Origin: an uncultured Eubacteriales bacterium
Lineage (GTDB): Bacteria; Bacillota; Clostridia; Christensenellales; Aristaeellaceae
Assembly: GCA_902799045.1 (NCBI GenBank)
Contig: CADBZH010000001.1
Location: forward strand, 88,554 to 152,553
Direction of reading: 5' to 3'
DNA length: 64,000 nucleotides
Below are positions 60,405-64,000 of this stretch, one piece after another (position 1 is the stretch's first letter; every line of letters begins with the position of its first letter). Position numbers and translations under genes: made by a program. The notes beneath the pieces are model-generated. The model was given only the letters and a program-made list of their open reading frames with translations, was not told where the DNA came from and ran no database searches.

Positions 60405-60460
60405 GGGCACATTAAACCGACGGCATTGTTCCACAGGAGAAGGCTGAAACGAGGCAGTCA

Positions 60461-60934
60461 ATGACCTACACAACCCATTCTGAATCCGACACCCTCGCCT
60501 TCGCCTCCCGGCTCGCGCCGATGCTCGCCCCCGGCGACACGGTGCTGCTGACGGGCGACCTGGGCGCGGGCAAGAGCGTGCTGGCCCGGGGCATCGCCCG
60601 GGGCATGGGCGTGACGGGGGCGATGCCGAGCCCCACCTTCACGCTGATGATCCCCTACGAGGAGGGCGGGCGCAGGCTCTATCACTTCGACCTGTACCGC
60701 TTGTCCGACCCCGACGAGTACTATGCCGCGGGGCTGGACGAATTCGTGGGCGGCGACGGCGTGGCGTTGATCGAATGGCCGCAGATGGCGGAGCTGGAGC
60801 CTTCGCCCGCGCTGCGGATCGCCCTGGCGCGCGCCGATGTCGACGACGCGCGGCGCATCACCATCGAAAATGACGGCGTGGCGGGCTTTGATCCCGCGGC
60901 GCTGGCCGACTGGAGGGACGCGGATGACCTTTGA
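60461..60934 (+). CDS. tsaE: tRNA threonylcarbamoyladenosine complex ATPase TsaE
   Basis: 157 residues. Walker A is LTGDLGAGKSVLARG, SPTFTLMIPYE is the switch region, and HFDLYRLSDPDEY the conserved acidic strand. TsaE powers the TsaB-TsaD complex that makes t6A37 in ANN-decoding tRNAs. GAGG precedes the ATG. Its end overlaps tsaB by 11 bp. tsaD is not in the window. Confidence 0.95.
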   Translation: MTYTTHSESDTLAFASRLAPMLAPGDTVLLTGDLGAGKSVLARGIARGMGVTGAMPSPTFTLMIPYEEGGRRLYHFDLYRLSDPDEYYAAGLDEFVGGDGVALIEWPQMAELEPSPALRIALARADVDDARRITIENDGVAGFDPAALADWRDADDL

Positions 60935-61646
60935 CGGCATCAACCCCACGGTGCTGGCGATCGACACCTCCGGCCCCGTGGCGGGCTGCGCGGTGCTGAA
61001 GGGCGGGAAGATCGTCCACCAGATCGCCATGAACCACGGCCTGACCCATTCGGAGACGATCATGTCTGCGGTGGACGCGGCGCTCTCCGCCGTGAACCTC
61101 GCCTGTGCGGACGTGGACGTGTTCGCCGCCGTGGCGGGTCCCGGTTCGTTCACCGGCGTGCGCATCGGCGTCTGCGCCGCGAAGGGCCTGGCCCACGGCG
61201 CCGGGAAGCCCTGCTGCGCCGTACACGCCCTCGATGCCCTCGCCATGAACTTCTATGGCTTCGACGGCCTCTGCTGCCCGATCCTGGACGCCCGGCGGGG
61301 GCAGGTCTACTGCGCCGCATTTGACATGCGGCAGGGGCTGCCCCGGCGCGCCCTGGCGGACGCCGCTGAGCCGCTTGCGGATTTCCTGGCGCGGCTGCCG
61401 AAGGACGGGCGGCTGGTGTTCGTCGGCGACGGCGTGCCGGTGCACGAAGCCGCCGTGCGCGAGGCGCTGGGAGACCGGGCGATGATCGCCCCGCCCAGCC
61501 TGCGCGATCTGCGCGCCGACGCCGCGGCTGTGCTGGCCGCCCGCCGGCCCGAGACCTGGGTCGAGGCGAAGACCCTGGCGCCCATCTACCTGCGCGCCCC
61601 TCAGGCGGAGCGGGAACGAAAGGTGAAATTGGAAAACAATGCCTGA
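60924..61646 (+). CDS. tsaB: tRNA threonylcarbamoyladenosine complex subunit TsaB
   Basis: 240 residues. VLAIDTSGPVAGCAVL and GLTHSETIMSAVD are the ASKHA-fold start, and AVAGPGSFTGVRIGV is the TsaB signature. TsaB is the inactive partner that supports TsaD. The start at 60924 lies inside tsaE and is the one that gives the conserved N-terminus. It overlaps rimI by 8 bp. Confidence 0.95.
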   Translation: MTFDGINPTVLAIDTSGPVAGCAVLKGGKIVHQIAMNHGLTHSETIMSAVDAALSAVNLACADVDVFAAVAGPGSFTGVRIGVCAAKGLAHGAGKPCCAVHALDALAMNFYGFDGLCCPILDARRGQVYCAAFDMRQGLPRRALADAAEPLADFLARLPKDGRLVFVGDGVPVHEAAVREALGDRAMIAPPSLRDLRADAAAVLAARRPETWVEAKTLAPIYLRAPQAERERKVKLENNA

Positions 61647-62127
61647 GATTACCATCGGATTGATGACCCTGGACGACGTCGAAGCGGTGGCGGCCATCGA
61701 GGCGGCCACGTTTCGGACGCCCTGGTCAAAGGAATCGTTTTACAGGGAGGTCACGGACAACGCCTGCGCGCGCTATGTGGTGCTGCGGGAGGACGGCGAG
61801 GCGGTGGCCTACGCCGGGGTCTGGTTCGTGCTGGACGAGGGGCACATCACCAACATCGCCGTGCGGGAGGATCGCCGCGGCATCGGCTATGGCGAACGGG
61901 TCACCCGCGCGATGATCCAGCTGGCGGCCGACAGCGGCATGAACTGGATGACGCTGGAGGTGCGCCGCTCGAACGTCGCCGCGCAAAACCTCTATCACAA
62001 GCTGGGCTTCATCGACGTGGGCTATCGCAAGCGCTACTATGAAAACACCGAGGATGCCCTGATCATGGCGCTGGAGCAGCTGCCCGAGGGCCATCCGGAG
62101 AACGACCCGTATCTGGTCGAGGAATGA
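61639..62127 (+). CDS. rimI: Ribosomal protein S18 alanine N-acetyltransferase-like (RimI)
   Basis: 162 residues. GNAT acetyl-CoA loop REDRRGIGYGERVT after EGHITNIAV; LEVRRSNVAAQNLYHKLGF and RKRYYENTEDALIM are the RimI C-terminal motifs. Position in tsaE-tsaB-rimI is the standard arrangement. The exact protein substrate cannot be deduced, and bacterial RimI is broader than S18 in some species. Confidence 0.92.
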   Translation: MPEITIGLMTLDDVEAVAAIEAATFRTPWSKESFYREVTDNACARYVVLREDGEAVAYAGVWFVLDEGHITNIAVREDRRGIGYGERVTRAMIQLAADSGMNWMTLEVRRSNVAAQNLYHKLGFIDVGYRKRYYENTEDALIMALEQLPEGHPENDPYLVEE

Positions 62128-62151
62128 GAAACCTGTCATAAGAGGAGAACC

Positions 62152-63753
62152 ATGCTGTTTACGATTGTGGAGATCGCGATCGTCGCGGTGGCCTGCTGTG
62201 CCGCGTCCGTCCGCTGCGTCCACGCGCTGCAAATGGAGCGCTACCAGTTGCCGGCCTATCGCCACTGGCTGACGCGCAATCGCGATCGCATACTGAAGGA
62301 GAACGTGCTGTGGGCCTTTGCCGCGGCGCTGATGAGCTGGTACCTGCCGGTGCTGCTGAGCATGTTCATGGCGGGGGAGGAGGCGCGGCAGGCGCTGGCC
62401 GGGTGGCTGGTGCTGGCGCTGTTCTCGGGGCTCATGGCCTTCATCGCCTGGCGGGATTACACGCGCCCCAGCAAGCGGCCCTTCGCGGTCACCCAGCGGG
62501 TGCGCCGGCTGCTCAGCGTGCTGCTGGCGCTGTGCGCGGCGGTGGCTGCGCTGCTCTCGGCGGTGCACATCCCCGTCTACTTCCTGTTCGCCGGCATGCC
62601 GTTCATGGTGCTGCTGGCGGCCATGATCATCAACCCCTACGAGGCGCGGCTGAACGCCGGCTTCTTCAAGAGCGCGAAGAAGAAGATCCGCGAGCACAAG
62701 GGGCTCGTCACCATCGGCATCACCGGCAGCTACGGCAAGACGAACGTGAAGTTCATCCTGCGGGATCTGCTCTCGGCGAAGTACAAGGTGCTGGCGACGC
62801 CCGCCAGCTTCAACACGGCTATGGGCATCTCCCGCACCGTGAACGACCAGCTCAAGCCCGAGCACGAGGTGTTCATTGCGGAGATGGGCGCGACGCACGT
62901 GGGCGACATCAAGGAGCTGGTGGAGCTGGTGCGCCCGAAATACGCCATCCTCACCAGCATCGGCCCCCGCCACATGGACACCTTCGGCTCGCTGGAGAAC
63001 ATCGCCAGCACGAAATTTGAGCTGATCCAGGGCCTGCCCAGGGCGGGCTTTGCGGTGTTCGGCAGCGGCGACGACTACGTCAACCGCCTGTACGCGCTGT
63101 GCCGGCACGAGAAGTGCCGCGTCGGGCTGGAGGGTGACGGCGAGGTATGGCTCCGCGCGGAGCAGCTGACCTACAGTGAGCGCGGCTCAAGCTTCAGGAT
63201 GGTCTGCGCAGACGGCCAGACGGCCCACTGTCGCACGCGCCTGCTGGGCAGCTACAATGTCAAGAACATCCTCCTGGCGGTGGCGCTTTGCCAGCGGATG
63301 GGCATGAACCTGGATGAGATCGCCGAGGGCGTCGCCAAGCTCGCGCCCATCGAGCATCGCATGCAGCTGATCCCCGGGGAGCTGAACGTGATCGACGATT
63401 CGCTGAACGACGACGCGGACAGCGCCTTCGAGGCCATGCGCGTCCTTTCGCAGATGTCGGGCCGCCGCATCGTGGTGACGCCCGGACTGGGCGAGCAGGG
63501 CGGCCGGGAGAGCGACGTGAACTTTGCCCTGGGCACCGTCATGGCCGACTGCGCCGATTCGGTGATCCTCGTCGGGCGGCGCGCCTTCTCGCGCAGCATC
63601 GTCCGCGGCATGCTGCAATCCGGTTTCTCCCGCAGCAGCATCCACACCGCCGACGACATGGACGACGCCTCCGAGATCCTCCAGGAAATCTCCGACGACG
63701 GCGACACCGTGCTGTTCGAAAGCCGGATTCCGGAGTACGAGGAAGAGGAGTAA
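62152..63753 (+). CDS. Membrane-anchored Mur ligase homologue (MurF-like)
   Basis: 533 residues. About 170 N-terminal residues contain four to five hydrophobic helices; then a Mur ligase core with P-loop GITGSYGKTNVKF, AEMGATHVGDIKEL, ILTSIGPRHMDTFGS, and the C-terminal region EHRMQLIPGELNVIDDS. True MurF has no membrane domain, and this shorter core seems to lack much of the UDP-binding N-terminal domain. It is probably a distinct family, not the essential MurF; substrate unknown. GAGGAG precedes the ATG, 24 bp after rimI. It ends the operon before a strong terminator. Confidence 0.82.
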   Translation: MLFTIVEIAIVAVACCAASVRCVHALQMERYQLPAYRHWLTRNRDRILKENVLWAFAAALMSWYLPVLLSMFMAGEEARQALAGWLVLALFSGLMAFIAWRDYTRPSKRPFAVTQRVRRLLSVLLALCAAVAALLSAVHIPVYFLFAGMPFMVLLAAMIINPYEARLNAGFFKSAKKKIREHKGLVTIGITGSYGKTNVKFILRDLLSAKYKVLATPASFNTAMGISRTVNDQLKPEHEVFIAEMGATHVGDIKELVELVRPKYAILTSIGPRHMDTFGSLENIASTKFELIQGLPRAGFAVFGSGDDYVNRLYALCRHEKCRVGLEGDGEVWLRAEQLTYSERGSSFRMVCADGQTAHCRTRLLGSYNVKNILLAVALCQRMGMNLDEIAEGVAKLAPIEHRMQLIPGELNVIDDSLNDDADSAFEAMRVLSQMSGRRIVVTPGLGEQGGRESDVNFALGTVMADCADSVILVGRRAFSRSIVRGMLQSGFSRSSIHTADDMDDASEILQEISDDGDTVLFESRIPEYEEEE

Positions 63754-63757
63754 TGCC

Positions 63758-63821
63758 AAAAAGAGGCTGTCTCAAACGCATACCCGCTGTATGGTTATGC
63801 GTTTGAGACAGCCTCTTTTTT
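63758..63821. terminator. Very strong bidirectional terminator
   Basis: A 25-bp perfect stem (63758-63782 with 63796-63820) that begins with an A run and ends with TTTTTT. It follows the Mur ligase stop by 4 bases and would work in both directions. Confidence 0.92.
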
Positions 63822-63822
63822 G

Positions 63823-64000
63823 GATTCATCATGGAAAGCTGGCGAGCGCAGGAATGCGCCTCCGGACGCCGCATAAAGATCCTTCGCTCCGTTATCTGAT
63901 ACTAGAGTGTGTTTCTAAATCCCAGGAGATGCAGTTTCGAGCGTAGTTGGCTGCATTTCAAGGCGGTTTTCCGCAGGTTTACTGGCGGTAAATCAAGGAA
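63823..64000. repeat. Half family-A repeat joined to the start of a family-D element
   Basis: AGATCCTTCGCTCCG (63877-63891) is only the left arm of family A. At 63905 AGAGTGTGTTTCTAAA begins, identical to the end of the small palindrome at 34909-34953. The element continues past the window edge, so it is longer than the other copy. No coding region is seen. Confidence 0.7.

Overview
This 64 kb window is GC-rich, densely coded chromosomal DNA. It looks like a Gram-positive anaerobe of the Bacillota, class Clostridia, probably gut-associated. Supporting signs are a RicT/YaaT (PSP1) protein, a T-box before pheST, B. subtilis-type PurBoxes before purE, an OhrR-like sensor, single-chain PurL, an archaeal-type IMP cyclohydrolase, a Re-type citrate synthase, AGGAGG ribosome sites, and -35/-10 pairs almost always 17 bp apart. 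I see no rRNA, tRNA, CRISPR array, transposase, integrase or phage gene. Strain-variable material is limited to short palindromic repeats between genes.

Layout. 1-7.2 kb: ricT (5' end missing), a zinc-ribbon protein, degV, then T-box-pheS-pheT-cytidine deaminase-acetyltransferase. 7.5-13.7 kb: a lipoprotein with six peptidoglycan-binding repeats, a large GT-C-like membrane protein and a cytoplasmic GH13 glucosidase. 13.7-16.0 kb: a peroxide-defence operon (glutathione peroxidase, OhrR-like regulator, thioredoxin, thioredoxin reductase) with a palindrome inside its promoter. 16.0-22.1 kb: cysE, lysC, an L,D-transpeptidase and a ferredoxin-fused aldo/keto reductase. 22.3-27.4 kb: argC-(GNAT)-argJ-argB-argD behind a consensus ARG box. 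27.6-32.9 kb: Re-citrate synthase, GntR regulator, aconitase and isocitrate dehydrogenase. Together with the arg operon this block runs from acetyl-CoA and oxaloacetate through 2-oxoglutarate and glutamate toward arginine. 33-39.6 kb: a cytidylate-kinase-like protein, an OPRT-like protein, a ROK-CutC-GH51-DUF6171 operon and an amphipathic-helix protein. 39.9-52.7 kb: a nearly complete purine operon (E, C, F, M, N, PurO-type cyclohydrolase, stand-alone AICAR transformylase, an unknown P-loop kinase, D, L). 52.8-64 kb: mutY, a CapA-like protein, a 1124-residue membrane protein with 13 tandem Cys/His modules, galK, tsaE-tsaB-rimI and a membrane-anchored Mur ligase homologue.

The most unusual item is the 13-module Cys/His protein at 55.5-58.9 kb. 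Next are the Re-citrate synthase operon with its palindromic operator, the split last two steps of IMP synthesis with an extra kinase in the same operon, the OPRT-like protein that lacks the acidic PRPP-loop pair, and at least five families of dispersed palindromic repeats.
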